A DNA stretch of 64,000 nucleotides from Sympetrum striolatum (taxonomy: Eukaryota > Arthropoda > Insecta > Odonata > Libellulidae): NCBI GenBank assembly GCA_947579665.1, contig OX388343.1:90996254-91060253 (forward strand), in the 5' to 3' direction. The notes beneath the pieces were generated by a model that saw only the letters and a list, made by a program, of their open reading frames with translations, searched no databases and was not told the origin of the DNA. Position numbers and translations under genes: made by a program. Positions 28,701-37,168 of the stretch are shown here, piece by piece (the first letter of the stretch is position 1; every line of letters begins with the position of its first letter).

Positions 28701-30412
28701 ATGTAACAAGAAGCTCAGAATAGAGAAACTTAGAAAGTAATTAGGGATGCCTACATCTGATGTTAAATCGATTATGGCAGATGATGATATGTATATGCAT
28801 TTTCATTTGTAGGTTAGGCAGAGCAAAAGTAACATAATACATAGTTCTTATGAGCAAAGACCATTACACCAATAGTTATGGAATATTGATATTTCTGGAA
28901 ATAATTGACAAGATCATAGCTATGGCTCAAAATTGACCATAAATGCTTATAAACTCTCTTGCATGGTGGATATAAATGTAGTGTGTACCAAATGGCAAGC
29001 AATAACTTTTTCTTCCATTTGCTATGCCCAATTAATAGGATTATTGCTCACCCACACATATACCTGAAAAATCACCTTCCCAGAAATAGTCAGGTAATGG
29101 AGTGACCAGATAAATAATTCCTCAACACATACAAGCACATGCTCACGCACTGAATGGCTGTCACATTTGCTCTTAAAATATATTTGTAGAACTTATGATC
29201 CTCATTTGTCACCTAGATGTTTTTTTAATATGTAAACGATATTTTTATCTTTTTCAGACATGCACAGGCCAATGTGCAGAGCTTGGACCATGTGTGGAGT
29301 GCTATGTATTTGGTTCTTCTTTGTCCCCTAAGGTAGATACTGAAGAAAAATGTAAAAAATGTAATATCTCTATTGAGATAGTGGATATCCTTCAAAGAGG
29401 TAATAATGAAATACGTAAATCACAAATGGTTTTTATTTAATACTGGATTATTCCAAATTAAGATTGAATTTATTAATTTTCTAATAAAAAATAGATAAGC
29501 CAGATGATGAACATATAACTTATGATGAATCTGAGGATACTGAAGATGAAAATGTGGAGGAGTTGAAACATTGCAGCCTTCCAGATAATGCAGACTGTAC
29601 GTTTTTTTTTGATTATTGGTATGACAAAGGCTCTATGGCTCTTCATGTTCGTGCTTCCAGGGCCAAACAGTGTGCTCCACCTGTTGATGTTTTAGGTATG
29701 TAATACTAGGTTCATGTAAGTTGTCAATAAATTTAAAAGTTTTATCATCTCTAATTTAAGAAATATTCATCACTACTTTGCCCTGGCACATAGTTTTATG
29801 AGTCACCCAACTAAAATTAGGAGTTTAGAATGTTGGTATCCATTACGTGAATTTTAGTCATGTCTTTCATACTAAAGAAATGAATATTCACTCTCTTTAT
29901 CCTTAGGCATAGTTGCAGGTGTGATTGGAAGTATTGTCTTAGCAGGCTTAGTTCTTCTATTGATTTGGAAATTGTTAACAGACCTGCATGACCGTAGAGA
30001 GTTTGCTAAATTTGAAAAGGAAACACAGAATGCAAAATGGGACAAGGTAAAACTCATTTTTAAGTTTTTTGAATTGAGAAAGTTATTGATTAATTTTATT
30101 TATCTATATTGCTTATTTCTTTAATAAATCTTGATTTTGCTCTTCATATTTATGGCATTATATTTCCTTAATATAGATTGGATACACATCATGATTTATA
30201 CATATATTTTTAAATATATTTCCTTAAATAAGTTTTAATTAGTAAACTTGATTTGATTATTAAAAACATTTTATGAATTAAAATTGTTTCTGTTTTTGAA
30301 GCATTTTACTTTAGCTTAGATAAAACTTCACATTTTCTTCTCTTTTCAGGGTGAAAACCCACTTTATCAGAATGCCACTACAAGCTTTGCAAACCCAACA
30401 TTTGGAAAATGA
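10791..30412 (+). CDS. Integrin beta subunit (beta-PS/myospheroid-like), 17 coding exons, 828 aa
   Basis: Single-pass type I membrane receptor chain that pairs with an alpha subunit and links extracellular matrix to the actin cytoskeleton through talin. The exons listed in the summary join to 828 codons plus TGA with matching phases at every junction. Seen in the product: hydrophobic signal segment (about 8-20), PSI cysteines from C34, LRLNEP before the beta-I domain, MIDAS D151/S153/S155 with ADMIDAS D158/D159, the metal-site motif NLDAPEGG at 242-249, four EGF-like repeats (about 475-650), beta-tail, membrane helix 763-785, [16 protein letters not shown] 811-814 and NPTF 823-826. Length is normal for the family (about 800). 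Potential N-glycosylation sites include SNIS, SNQT, NDSS, NDT, NGT and NFS. Introns 3, 14 and 15 are phase 1, intron 4 is phase 2, the rest phase 0. The tail is closest to insect beta-PS, but the acidic beta-tail spacer and short specificity loop suggest a divergent paralogue, so I give no symbol. Confidence 0.95.
11107..11282. repeat. Long foldback (near-perfect inverted repeat) in intron 1
   Basis: The left arm beginning CATTGACAGGAAATG is repeated in reverse at the right end, CATTTCCTGTCAATG, over about 75 bp per arm with only a couple of differences; the loop is about 25 bp and has a further GCAAAACACT/AGTGTTTTGC hairpin. Transcribed as part of the pre-mRNA it would form a long stem. Confidence 0.9.
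11477..11638 (+). CDS. Integrin beta exon 2: signal peptide and start of PSI domain
   Basis: Acceptor TTCTCATTCAG ends at 11476; donor CCT|GTAGGT starts at 11639. It codes residues 2-55: a hydrophobic signal segment and the cysteine-rich PSI start (C34, C40, C43, C49, C52, with CGWC). A GGTATT donor four bases further would break the frame of exon 3, so the GTAGGT site is preferred. Confidence 0.88.
11745..11958 (+). CDS. Integrin beta exon 3: PSI end and hybrid domain part 1
   Basis: Acceptor AATCAG ends 11744, donor TTAA|GTAAGT at 11959. Residues 56-126 plus one base. It completes the PSI (RCMEH, ERCPDE) and carries [13 protein letters not shown], the conserved strand of the hybrid domain that precedes the inserted beta-I domain. 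An SNIS glycosylation site lies in the middle. Confidence 0.93.
12657..12885 (+). CDS. Integrin beta exon 4: beta-I domain with MIDAS
   Basis: Acceptor TTTCCAG ends 12656; donor GAAAA|GTAAGC. The split codon at the 5' end restores LRLNEP. It then reads [18 protein letters not shown]: the metal-ion-dependent adhesion site DxSxS is intact (D151, S153, S155) with the adjacent [13 protein letters not shown] and PFVNTFPEK are the next conserved strands. Confidence 0.96.
12954..13001. repeat. Perfect 21-bp hairpin just after exon 4
   Basis: AAACTCACGTCTAAAATCCT at 12954 pairs exactly with its reverse ending at 13001, around a loop of a few T. It lies 69 bp past the exon 4 donor. Confidence 0.9.
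13147..14339. mobile_element. TA-flanked TIR element in intron 4
   Basis: About 1.19 kb, bounded by AGGAAATTACGGGTGAGATG and, in reverse, AGGTAATTCCGGGAGAGATG, both continuing CCCC, each flanked by TA, as in Tc1/mariner-type insertions. Related GGGCATCTCTCCCG motifs recur inside (about 13486 and 14116). No coding frame for a transposase is seen, so probably non-autonomous. Confidence 0.7.
14560..15170 (+). pseudogene. Non-LTR reverse transcriptase remnant in intron 4
   Basis: Reads [18 protein letters not shown], then [19 protein letters not shown]: the catalytic FADD of palm motif and the following K.EYMVVG block of insect LINE RTs. After a shift, [14 protein letters not shown] and [11 protein letters not shown] follow. 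Several frame breaks make it a dead fragment. A 17-bp tandem repeat lies inside. Confidence 0.8.
15013..15080 (+). repeat. Tandem repeat, 17-bp unit x4
   Basis: Four exact copies of GAGAAATCAGCGAGTTA, with a partial fifth, inside the RT remnant. Because 17 is not a multiple of 3, the expansion itself breaks the frame. Confidence 0.95.
15612..15696 (+). CDS. Integrin beta exon 5: specificity-determining loop
   Basis: Acceptor TTCATCTAG ends 15611; donor TTCAAG|GTGAGT. It codes [18 protein letters not shown] and [10 protein letters not shown]. The disulfide-bounded specificity-determining loop is only C-S-Q-C, shorter than the CYDMKTTC loop of vertebrate beta-3. Phase 2 entry and phase 0 exit match the neighbours. 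Confidence 0.93.
18418..18495 (-). repeat. tRNA-derived SINE head in intron 5
   Basis: Minus-strand GGTGAAAGCGGTCCCGGGAT followed by CGATTCCCGGGA: box B at 18430-18440. The box A half is poorly kept. Confidence 0.5.
19644..19814 (+). CDS. Integrin beta exon 6: beta-I domain core
   Basis: 57 codons containing [40 protein letters not shown] and LAGDGK, the most conserved stretch of the family; N242, D244, P246 and E247 form the synergistic metal site. The donor AAG|GTATGT is clear. The acceptor (TTTAATAAAG, ending 19643) has a poor pyrimidine tract; it is chosen because it keeps frame with TEEFK, so the exact start is less sure than the rest. Confidence 0.9.
20134..20229 (+). CDS. Integrin beta exon 7: beta-I domain
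   Basis: Acceptor TTACATTTTAG, donor CAG|GTAGGT, 32 codons, phase 0 both sides. Reads [20 protein letters not shown] then LLDYPSVSQ, matching the family block G(V/I)(I/V)xPNDGxCHL..Y..S...DYPS. Confidence 0.95.
20318..20482 (+). CDS. Integrin beta exon 8: beta-I domain end
   Basis: Acceptor CATTCCAG, donor TATGAA|GTAAGT, 55 codons, phase 0. Reads [20 protein letters not shown], then [20 protein letters not shown], the closing helix of the beta-I domain. Separated from exon 7 by only 88 bp. Confidence 0.95.
20909..22393. mobile_element. TA-flanked TIR element in intron 8
   Basis: About 1.49 kb. Left end CAGACACTCCCCAACTTACA and, in reverse, right end CAGACGCTCCTCGACTTACA, with TA on both outer sides. 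Degenerate GTAAGTYGAATTGGT-like subterminal repeats follow the left end. The size and TA point to a Tc1/mariner/pogo-type element, but internal frames (for example 21244-21534 minus) are not recognisable as transposase. It is interrupted by the MITE at 21841-21990. Confidence 0.72.
21841..21990. mobile_element. hAT MITE nested in the intron 8 TIR element
   Basis: 150 bp with TIRs CAGTGTTTCTCAAACT and, in reverse, CAGGGGTTCCCAAACT. Flanking octamers GGTTATGG (21833-21840) and GTTTATGG (21991-21998) match at 7 of 8. It inserted after the host TIR element. Confidence 0.85.
22475..22915. repeat. Candidate inverted-repeat element in intron 8
   Basis: ACATGTTCTGACCAAACC at the left resembles the reverse of the right end, ATATGTTCTGACCCGATA. 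It directly follows the larger TIR element. No target duplication was found. Confidence 0.3.
23115..23305. repeat. Older foldback of the same type in intron 8
   Basis: Arms AAAACACTAATTTTCAAAAT and, in reverse, AAAACACTTTTCAAAACG, continuing through GAAACTGG and AAAAATCACT, flank a loop rich in TATTA. Preceded by TTGTATTCCATGAC, close to the TTGTAGTATTCCATTGAC that begins the intron 1 foldback, so the two may be one family. Confidence 0.6.
23694..23852 (+). CDS. Integrin beta exon 9: hybrid domain part 2
   Basis: Acceptor ATGATTTTAG, donor TTAAAG|GTAAAT, 53 codons, phase 0. Starts [20 protein letters not shown] and carries YYSSCL and [16 protein letters not shown], the second hybrid-domain segment that follows the beta-I insert. 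Confidence 0.94.
23984..24115 (+). CDS. Integrin beta exon 10: hybrid end and start of EGF-1
   Basis: Acceptor TTTCTTGAAAG, donor CGG|GTAAGT, 44 codons, phase 0. Reads [20 protein letters not shown], then [17 protein letters not shown], the CDC.CE motif opening the cysteine-rich stalk. Confidence 0.94.
24190..24700 (-). pseudogene. Non-LTR RT C-terminal remnant with GATGAT tail, intron 10
   Basis: On the minus strand: [28 protein letters not shown], then [20 protein letters not shown], the usual C-terminal block of insect RTE/Jockey-like ORFs. It ends in GGCCTACATCTGACGATGG and a (GATGAT) run at about 24195-24210, the typical 3' tail. Frame breaks are present. Confidence 0.78.
25030..25265 (+). 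pseudogene. Non-LTR RT remnant, plus strand, intron 10
   Basis: Reads [20 protein letters not shown], then [11 protein letters not shown], matching the KCYVWS.LLYG.E.W.L...DI.RLE.FEM block of LINE RTs. It ends about 60 bp before exon 11. Confidence 0.72.
25324..25566 (+). CDS. Integrin beta exon 11: EGF-like repeats 1-2
   Basis: Acceptor TTTTTTGACTGAAAG, donor GATGAG|GTAATC, 81 codons, phase 0. Reads [34 protein letters not shown], then [20 protein letters not shown] and NGT glycosylation sites lie between the two repeats. Confidence 0.94.
26074..26259 (+). CDS. Integrin beta exon 12: EGF-like repeats 2-3
   Basis: Acceptor TTTTTTTACAG, donor AAGAAA|GTAAGT, 62 codons, phase 0. Reads [32 protein letters not shown] and [13 protein letters not shown]. 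The open frame extends past the donor by chance; GTAAGT and the phase fix the end. Confidence 0.95.
27759..27854 (+). CDS. Integrin beta exon 13: EGF-like repeat 4
   Basis: Acceptor TTTATTTCAG, donor TGCCCA|GTCAGT, 32 codons, phase 0. Reads [20 protein letters not shown], then [10 protein letters not shown], the last cysteine-rich repeat. Confidence 0.95.
28230..28795 (+). pseudogene. Non-LTR RT C-terminal remnant, intron 13
   Basis: Weak match to the SET..L/ECLRR region, then KSLKWM.AGH-like and a terminus GATGCCTACATCTGATG on to GATGATGATATGTATATG. The same 3' end occurs on the other strand in intron 10, so both descend from one element family. Confidence 0.6.
29258..29399 (+). CDS. Integrin beta exon 14: beta-tail domain part 1
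   Basis: Acceptor TCTTTTTCAG, donor AGAG|GTAATA. Reads [20 protein letters not shown], then [19 protein letters not shown], matching the C..C..L..CV.C start of the beta-tail. Ends in phase 1. Confidence 0.93.
29495..29695 (+). CDS. Integrin beta exon 15: beta-tail domain with acidic spacer
   Basis: Acceptor AAAAAATAG is weak, but the phase-1 join gives D695. Residues 695-717 are strongly acidic ([10 protein letters not shown], then [13 protein letters not shown]) before the conserved C721, [11 protein letters not shown] and QCAPPVDVL. Donor TTAG|GTATGT, phase 1. Confidence 0.92.
29907..30046 (+). CDS. Integrin beta exon 16: transmembrane helix and proximal tail
   Basis: Acceptor TTTATCCTTAG, donor GACAAG|GTAAAA. 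Reads [42 protein letters not shown]. The helix and the HDRREF membrane-proximal talin/alpha-chain clasp are nearly canonical. Confidence 0.97.
30350..30412 (+). CDS. Integrin beta exon 17: cytoplasmic NPxY/NPxF tail and stop
   Basis: Acceptor TCTCTTTTCAG ends 30349. It codes [20 protein letters not shown] and TGA at 30410-30412. The proximal NPLY (talin site) is intact. The distal NPxY (kindlin site) has F in place of Y. Confidence 0.96.
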   Translation, partial: GENPLYQNATTSFANPTFGK

Positions 30413-30620
30413 TAATACTGAATGAAGTATTATAATTGCATTGATGAAATACTTCGAATTTCTTTTTTCAGTAATAATTTACCAAAATAAAAATTCGTCC
30501 ATTTTTCAAAAGAAATTTTTAATGAAGAATATAGATGCTTTCATAACAAATTTAATTATGTACTCTTAAGTATAAATAATTTTACCTAGTGACCTCAAAA
30601 TAAATATTAGAATGAAATTC
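30413..30620 (+). terminator. Integrin 3' UTR with candidate poly(A) signals
   Basis: AATAAA hexamers lie at 30486-30491 and 30599-30604, 74 and 187 bases after the stop, so a short 3' UTR is likely. The cleavage site cannot be placed from sequence alone. Confidence 0.6.
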
Positions 30621-30714
30621 TCTTATTGTTTTCCAAAAAAATGTTTACAAAAGTCTTCAGTTAATAAGATAAATGATAATGTTAATCATCTGATCCCTCC
30701 TCTCTATTTCTCTT

Positions 30715-31175
30715 CATGGTGCTTCAGCCCTGATAGGCTTAGACCTCCCCCACAATTAGCCTCCAATCTTCCTTGTCTTTAACTCTTTTCCTCTATCTTT
30801 TTATACTAATTAAGTGAATATTTTTAGTATAAAGCCATCTAAGTCTTTGTGAACCCTTTCTTCTTGCATGGTGAAACTTTTCCTTCAATATTCTTTTGGG
30901 CATCCTTTCTTCTATCATTCTCTCTATATGCCCCAATCACTAGAATCTCCAAGATTTCACAAATCTGACAATGTCCTGGCATGAATGATTAAATTACCAA
31001 CAGAGGACATTGCAGTGTATTCTCCATTTACTTTCTCAGTCTACATATCTTTCTTAATATTTTTTATTCAAATATTCTGATGCTATTTTATCTGACTGCT
31101 TCATGGCCCATGTATCTGTACCATAAGTGACCACTGGATGGACCAAAGTCATATAACCAAAGTTATATTTTCACA
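30715..31175 (-). pseudogene. Non-LTR RT C-terminal remnant just downstream of the integrin gene
   Basis: On the minus strand: VHPVVTYGTDTWAMKQ, GHIERMIEERMPKRIL, then RVKDKEDWRLIVGEV with a stop and AYQG. This is the end of a LINE RT ORF with scattered stops. Confidence 0.72.
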
Positions 31176-31239
31176 AAAACTTTCTACTCAAGAAAATAAA
31201 TTATATCAAAGTGATATATGGAACTGACAGAGTGATGGT

Positions 31240-32090
31240 AGACTAGATCATAGGAATCTCAAGGAACCTACAAGTCATATAGACCATGAATAACCATGGA
31301 GATAGTGAAATAGAGGAAGTGTATGTAAAGATGGAGGAGGAAGGCAAAGGAAACATGAAGAGAAATGTGGGAGATCGATATTTAGAAAAAGGAAAAAGCC
31401 TGAGTATAAGCATTGTGAATTTGGAAGAAGTCTTTGCTCTGTGGAAAACCTTGATAACCATTTTGAGGGAAAAGTAGATAGAGTGGCAAGATTTGCTGGT
31501 AAACAATTAATATTTGAGTCAAAATGTATCTATAAGCATAGAGAATAATAAAACTGATGGTTTCAATGTGGAAAAGGGAGTGAAGCGGGGTTGTAGTTTG
31601 TAATCAACTCTTATACACACACATATACATGCAAACAAAGGAAATTGGCTCTAAGTGTTGGAAAGGAGAAAAGGGATTCGTCATCAGTCTGAGTAGAGTG
31701 GAATGCATTAGATTTGCACATGCCAATCCATTGATAGGAAAACGTACCGAGATTATATAAGACACAATACACCAATAGAAATGTATTGAAAATAGAAATG
31801 GGCTAAAAATAAACCAGAAAAGAACAAAAGTGTCTGGATTAGGTCAGAATGAAGTGATGGAAGAATTTGCTAAAAGCATGAAAATATAACTAGTGTAAAG
31901 GTAAAGAATTAAATCTAGGCACAAATTTCACACAATACTGAAGAAACAAGAAAGAAGTGTAAGTGAGACTAGAAATGGATAAGAAAGCTTTCTGAAAAAG
32001 TTGAGGATATTTACAATAAAGAAAGGAAATCAACCTGAGGAATAAAATTATAAAATGTATGTTATGGAGTGAGTTTTTTTTTGGTTGTGA
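31240..32090 (+). pseudogene. Non-LTR RT remnant, plus strand
   Basis: Reads FNVEKGVKRGCSL (the GVRQGC.LSP motif) and VECIRFAHANPLIG (the YADD position, now AHAN), and near the end LRNKIIKCMLWSEFFFGCE. It sits head to head with the minus-strand remnant at 30715-31175. Confidence 0.72.
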
Positions 32091-32094
32091 AACT

Positions 32095-34185
32095 AATATC
32101 CTTTGCCATGAATGATACTTTTGTTAAAATACTTGAAAATAGTATAATCAAACCAAAAAATGTTAGACTTGTCATTAAAATACTTGATATTTCAAAAATT
32201 CAAAATTTTTAAATAATTATCAATTGTTTTCTTATATCGATTTTATTTAATATAATAATAATAAATCCATTAATAATAATCTGTGTAATTTCTTGTTGGG
32301 ATCAATGGCAATATGTCTGTGGCAAATGTGCAAATTATACCATATTATTATTTATACATATATTATATGTATAAATCATTACCAATTAAAATATAAAAAT
32401 CTCACGGTGAAACAAATGCTTAATTTCTGATAATACATGAAAACGTTTATGAAGTGAAGTTACTCAGCCAAAAAAATGGAGTTTGTATTTCTGTGGTAAA
32501 GATTTTAAGCAATAAGTCAGAAATATTGTAATTAATTAGTAGTGACACATCTGAAGCATTTTTAACTCATAAAATTCTACACAAATTGAGAGTATTTTTA
32601 ATGACAGGGAATTAATCAAGTGGTTTGGTAAGAAATAGCATGAGGAAGTTAGGCAGGTTGAAGCAGGACATTTCAATAAAAGATCACTGGGTATAGTTAG
32701 TTACAGACACTATATCGTCATTAGATAAATCCTCTTACATTGATTTTCACAATCTTGTGAATTTGAGCAGAATGCAAGGTAAACAGAGGAAAAAAATAAA
32801 ATATATGAAGAAATCTAATTTGCCTTATTTGTTCTGAACATAAATGTGGGAGGTAAATATATTTTTATGTCCGTATAAAAATATTATTTGTTTTATACAT
32901 GTTAACTATTTTTTATTTATTTTTTTACAACTCTAAGCTAATTTTCACTACATTAATGGAATTTTATCTACTCACAGACAATTAGATTTTTGTGATTTGT
33001 TCTGAGATAATATTGTTTAGTACATATTTATGATTTTTAAGTGTAAACTTTCCAGTACATGTCAGGCATCAGACTCCAAAGGTTCCATATTTTATATAAA
33101 TAAAAATATCTAAGGTTTCATCTGTCAGATCACAAAGAAAGTTATACAATTGGAATTGATCTCTAGTAGCTTGTGTCAAAACTAATTCTGTGTTGGATAA
33201 GACAACAGTTGAGTGTAAATAACAATGAAACAATGTAAATATTCACTTTCTACACAATCGGTTAATAATCTTTTATTTGGTAAGTCATTTCAATAATCTG
33301 TATCTGCAAAACTAACAATAAGTTAGTAAAAAGTATGTGGTTCTTCCATAACAACCAGAGTTTCTCCATTTTGACCAAATATTTAATATTTTCAATTTAA
33401 TCTATAAATACCAACTCCTAAATTTGAAATTTTCTAGTTAGGGATTTTTTGTGTGTCTTTATACATAGTAATAACTATCAACATGGATGTAATTGGGATC
33501 TACCTGTCTCCATTAGAAAAGTTATTATTATTATCTCAAAATAATTAATTTTCATGTATGAGAAAACTTAATTCATGTAGAATTTATTATGTATATTATT
33601 TATAGAACTGTTTATCAACTAATACAAAAATGTAATGTATCTATGACTAACTGACTACAGGAATTGTCCTGTTTGTTTTCATGTGTAGCCTGAACACTAG
33701 TAAAGAATACACCAATATATTTCTATTATATATTTATTGGAAAAATGCATAATAATTCATAATAAAAACAGAAAGTTACTGAAATTCAGTAAATAAAAAA
33801 CTGTCTTATTGCCATTTTAACGTGGCAGAGACCTGACATGAGAAGGCAAAATCAGTTTTTCTAAAATATGAATCATAAAGAATGCCATTCTCAATAAAAT
33901 TGAATTTGGAATTTTAATACCCAGCATTTATGTAAGAGCAGATATTTCTTATCCTCCTGTAATTTAACCCAGATTCCTGAAGATCCTAAACCCAAATATC
34001 AATCTTTGAGTTGAGGAAAGAAAGAGAGATGAAAAGGGAAAGAGTGTTGAGGATGCACAGGGGAGAAACAGAGAGTAGAATGGGAGAGAGGTGAGGTAAG
34101 GGGTAAAAGGGGAAGACATGGCGAGGGAAGGACATCAGCTATGACCTACGAGTGCATCTTGTATTTAGATGATGATTTCAGTGGC
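32095..34185. other. AT-rich intergenic, no gene seen
   Basis: No frame above 60 codons. A purine tract (AGAGAGATGAAAAGGGAAAG and similar) lies at about 34010-34130, just left of MITE copy B. Confidence 0.55.
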
Positions 34186-34190
34186 TTTGG

Positions 34191-34447
34191 CATGGACGGA
34201 TCTAGAAAAAATTGTTGGGGGGGTCTGATTGAAAAATTTAAAAATAAAAGATATTTCGGCTTTCACAAAACGTGACGTTAGAATTGTGTTAGACAAACTC
34301 AATTTTTTTCGCTAGTGATTGCTTATTAAATTGTGTGATTATTTGCGTTATTTGACTTTCATTTTCGTAAAATAGGCACAAGTGATATTTCGGGGAGGGG
34401 GGGGGGGGGTCCGGACCCCCAGGACCACCCCCCTGGATCCATCCCTG
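34191..34447 (-). mobile_element. hAT-type MITE, copy B (inverted relative to copy A)
   Basis: Reverse complement of copy A over its whole length, sharing the AAAACGTGACGTTAGAATTG block and the G/C homopolymer beside GGTCCGGACC. Ends are CATGGACGGATC and GATCCATCCCTG. Flanking octamers GGCTTTGG and GGGTTGGG match at 6 of 8, consistent with an aged target duplication. Confidence 0.85.
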
Positions 34448-34888
34448 GGGTTGGGAATCTGTTTTTGGTAATTATGCTTACAAGTCTCTTCAAGACCCAC
34501 TCACATGAAACTTTGTGAAATGGATTTTATCAATGATTCTACGAAGGAGACATTGAGGGAACACCACACCATGGAGTGCAAGCTGTTGCAAACGGTTTTT
34601 TTGAGGCCTCTAAAAATAATTTCCTTTGTGACCGTGTTGTTGTAACATATCGCATATTTCTTCTTTCTTAATGGTAGTAGAAATATTAAAGTTATTATTG
34701 AATATATTCAAAATTTTCATGCAAAAATTACAGATTTTATTTAATTATAGTTAAATGATAAAATAATATCACTCTTAATTAAAATGATTGGGAGGTCTTC
34801 TACTAAATCACTACATACCTTGGGACAGATTTTGTTATATTTTAATTGGAAAATATATGTTCAATAGTAGCTAATGTGATAGAGAAAG

Positions 34889-35475
34889 CATAGAGCCGGG
34901 GTACTGAACCTGGAGCCTGCGGGCACCGAAGCTCCCTTGTATAAAACAGCACAACTTTATGCCCTCTTAGTTTTTGGACGTTATTGAATTACCAGCCCCA
35001 TGGCTTCAAATTCTACTCTTTCGATTTCTGTATCTTCCTTAATGAAAAAGTACTTATGCATATTGGCTCCCATTGAATTGAATTGACATTGAATTGAACC
35101 CGGGACCGCTTTCAACAAAGGCAAACGCGCTGTTCACATGATTATTCGGGTATCCTTCTTCGAATCGAAAAATTCGATTCGAAGAAGAAAAACCTTCATA
35201 CCAAATTTATTCCCCGTAATCAAATCTTCTTCGGAGATAAAGACTTTCCCACTTTGTGAGGTTACGATGAAATTATATACGTTGGGATATTTTGGGCCTC
35301 ATTTACCAAGGTGCTTTTTTTTCAAACGGCCTACGGTTAACTATTAAAGTGATAACATTGACAGAGGATGGCCTAAATATCACTCTGGACGGAAATGTTA
35401 TGTGGTGCCCGCTTCGCTTTCTGAAACGCCCTTCGGTGCCCGGGCGCCAAAATAGGTTGAGTACCTCGGACATAG
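34889..35475. mobile_element. TIR element (hAT-like) with nested SINE
   Basis: The ends are imperfect inverted repeats of about 45 bp: left TAGAGCCGGGGTACTGAACC on to CGGGCACCGAAG; right, read in reverse, TATGTCCGAGGTACTCAACC on to CGGGCACCGAAG. A tRNA-like SINE head sits inside at about 35090-35155, followed by a perfect palindrome around TTCGAATC/GATTCGAA. No target duplication could be fixed. Confidence 0.65.
35088..35160 (-). repeat. tRNA-derived SINE head nested in a TIR element
   Basis: Minus-strand GGATACCCGAATAATCATGT, GAACAGCGCGTTTGCC, GAAAGCGGTCCCGGGTTCAA. The GGATACCCGA start is also found at 59461, so these are copies of one family. Confidence 0.65.
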
Positions 35476-35479
35476 AGTA

Positions 35480-37165
35480 ACTAGAGAATAGTTACTCTAT
35501 GGAGATTGTCAACAGAATTTGATGAACAATGGAGGTATTTGGCAACACCTCATTCAGTTTACTGTAATGGATTCAAAACAGATAAGAGTGATCAATACAA
35601 GGGGTAAATATTTAACAAACCAAAGACGTTTTAGAGTTGATAAAAGGAATTAAATAAATGGAATCTTGTAAAGAAAGTACGGTTCTTCTAATTAAATTAC
35701 GAAGAATATACACTCCTGCTAAAATCTGTATAGTACTTATATATAATACGGTACATCATACATACTTGAAAACGGACTTGTTTATTTAAATAGTACCATT
35801 CTTTTTTAAAATGATTCAAGATTGAATTACCAAATATTTCTCAAACCATATATTAGTCTTATTTTATATACCAACCACTGATTATTTAGAGAGAGAGTGT
35901 ATTTGCAATTAGAACGCACATTGAATTCATTCAATTAAATATTCGCAAAAATGGAAATCGAATGAATCATTTTATTTTGTTTAATGGGAAGTTTTCTCCG
36001 GGTTATGCTTCAGCGAAGGCCAATGTATTATGCTGAAGTTTCGCATACAGTACCAACAATCATAATCCAACGCAACGCGATTCCGCAATCCAACGATCAT
36101 AGTTAAGACACACTTGCCAAGGAAAACTTGTGAAAAACGTCTTAGTACAAGAAGAATTATACTCTGAAATTTCGAAATTCAGGCATGAACAACGAGTCGT
36201 CGAATTCCCGCGATTCAGCGGATGAAAAAAAGACAGATTCTGCCATAATTAAAGAAGTAGCCAAATCGGCGCAACTGATGGCGGGGTTCCCCGAATAAAG
36301 TGAGCCACAGCTTTAATTGCCTGCGACAAATTGTAACAATGAGCCGATTTTTTTAAGAGGGCGATGAATAGACAGAGAAGTAGTTGATGACGCAGCATCA
36401 TCAGTTGAATGGCGACATTTTTCGCAGGAATCGAGCCCATTGACGAGCGTGACAATTACCATTGCACTTCATTCATGAGTTTACCAGATGAGAATGAATG
36501 AAGGGCCATTTTCACAGCAAAAACTGTCGCTTAGGCTCATTTTCCCCATTACGGCCGCATTTCCATTTTCCGTCATTTTGCAACCTTTTACTCAACTTGT
36601 TTAGCTTTTATACGGAATCTCTTTCCGGATTCTCGGAAAAACTCGTCAGCAACAAGTTAAGAGGAGAAATACGAGAAAGGAAAAGAAAGATAGGGAAGAA
36701 TGAAAAGATACTCATAAATATCAGGGTTGTACTACCACTTATCCGGCAGGTATCTATTAATCTCTCTTGAGAAGAATGGCATATTTATTTAAAATAATAG
36801 TGCACATTTTTTCCGTTAATATTTATAGCTTTTTCGGGTGAGGAGTCTTTTTCGAAAGCCCTTGCACAGACACCGAATTGTGGACCGCTAGAAGTCAGTA
36901 TTGCAGGCGTAGATCAAATTATAAAATACTCCAATAATTCTGTAGCTAATCATTTAGTAATCTACGAGCAAACTTATTTAATCTTCTCTGTTTTAATATG
37001 TATTTCTGCCCTTAATTTTTTTAACTTCTTAATTGACTTTGAATCTTTCATTCAAATTATACTTTCAATAACGGTTTATTAAGTAATTTGCAATCAAGCG
37101 ATTCGAAATTTTTGGTGTTTTTTGTGTGCACATCCTCAAGTATACTTTATTATTATTATATACAT
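35480..37165. other. Intergenic, no gene seen
   Basis: Frames at 36249-36455 (minus) and 36498-36770 (plus, 90 codons) are unrecognised and not bounded by convincing splice sites. Confidence 0.5.
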
Positions 37166-37168
37166 TAT

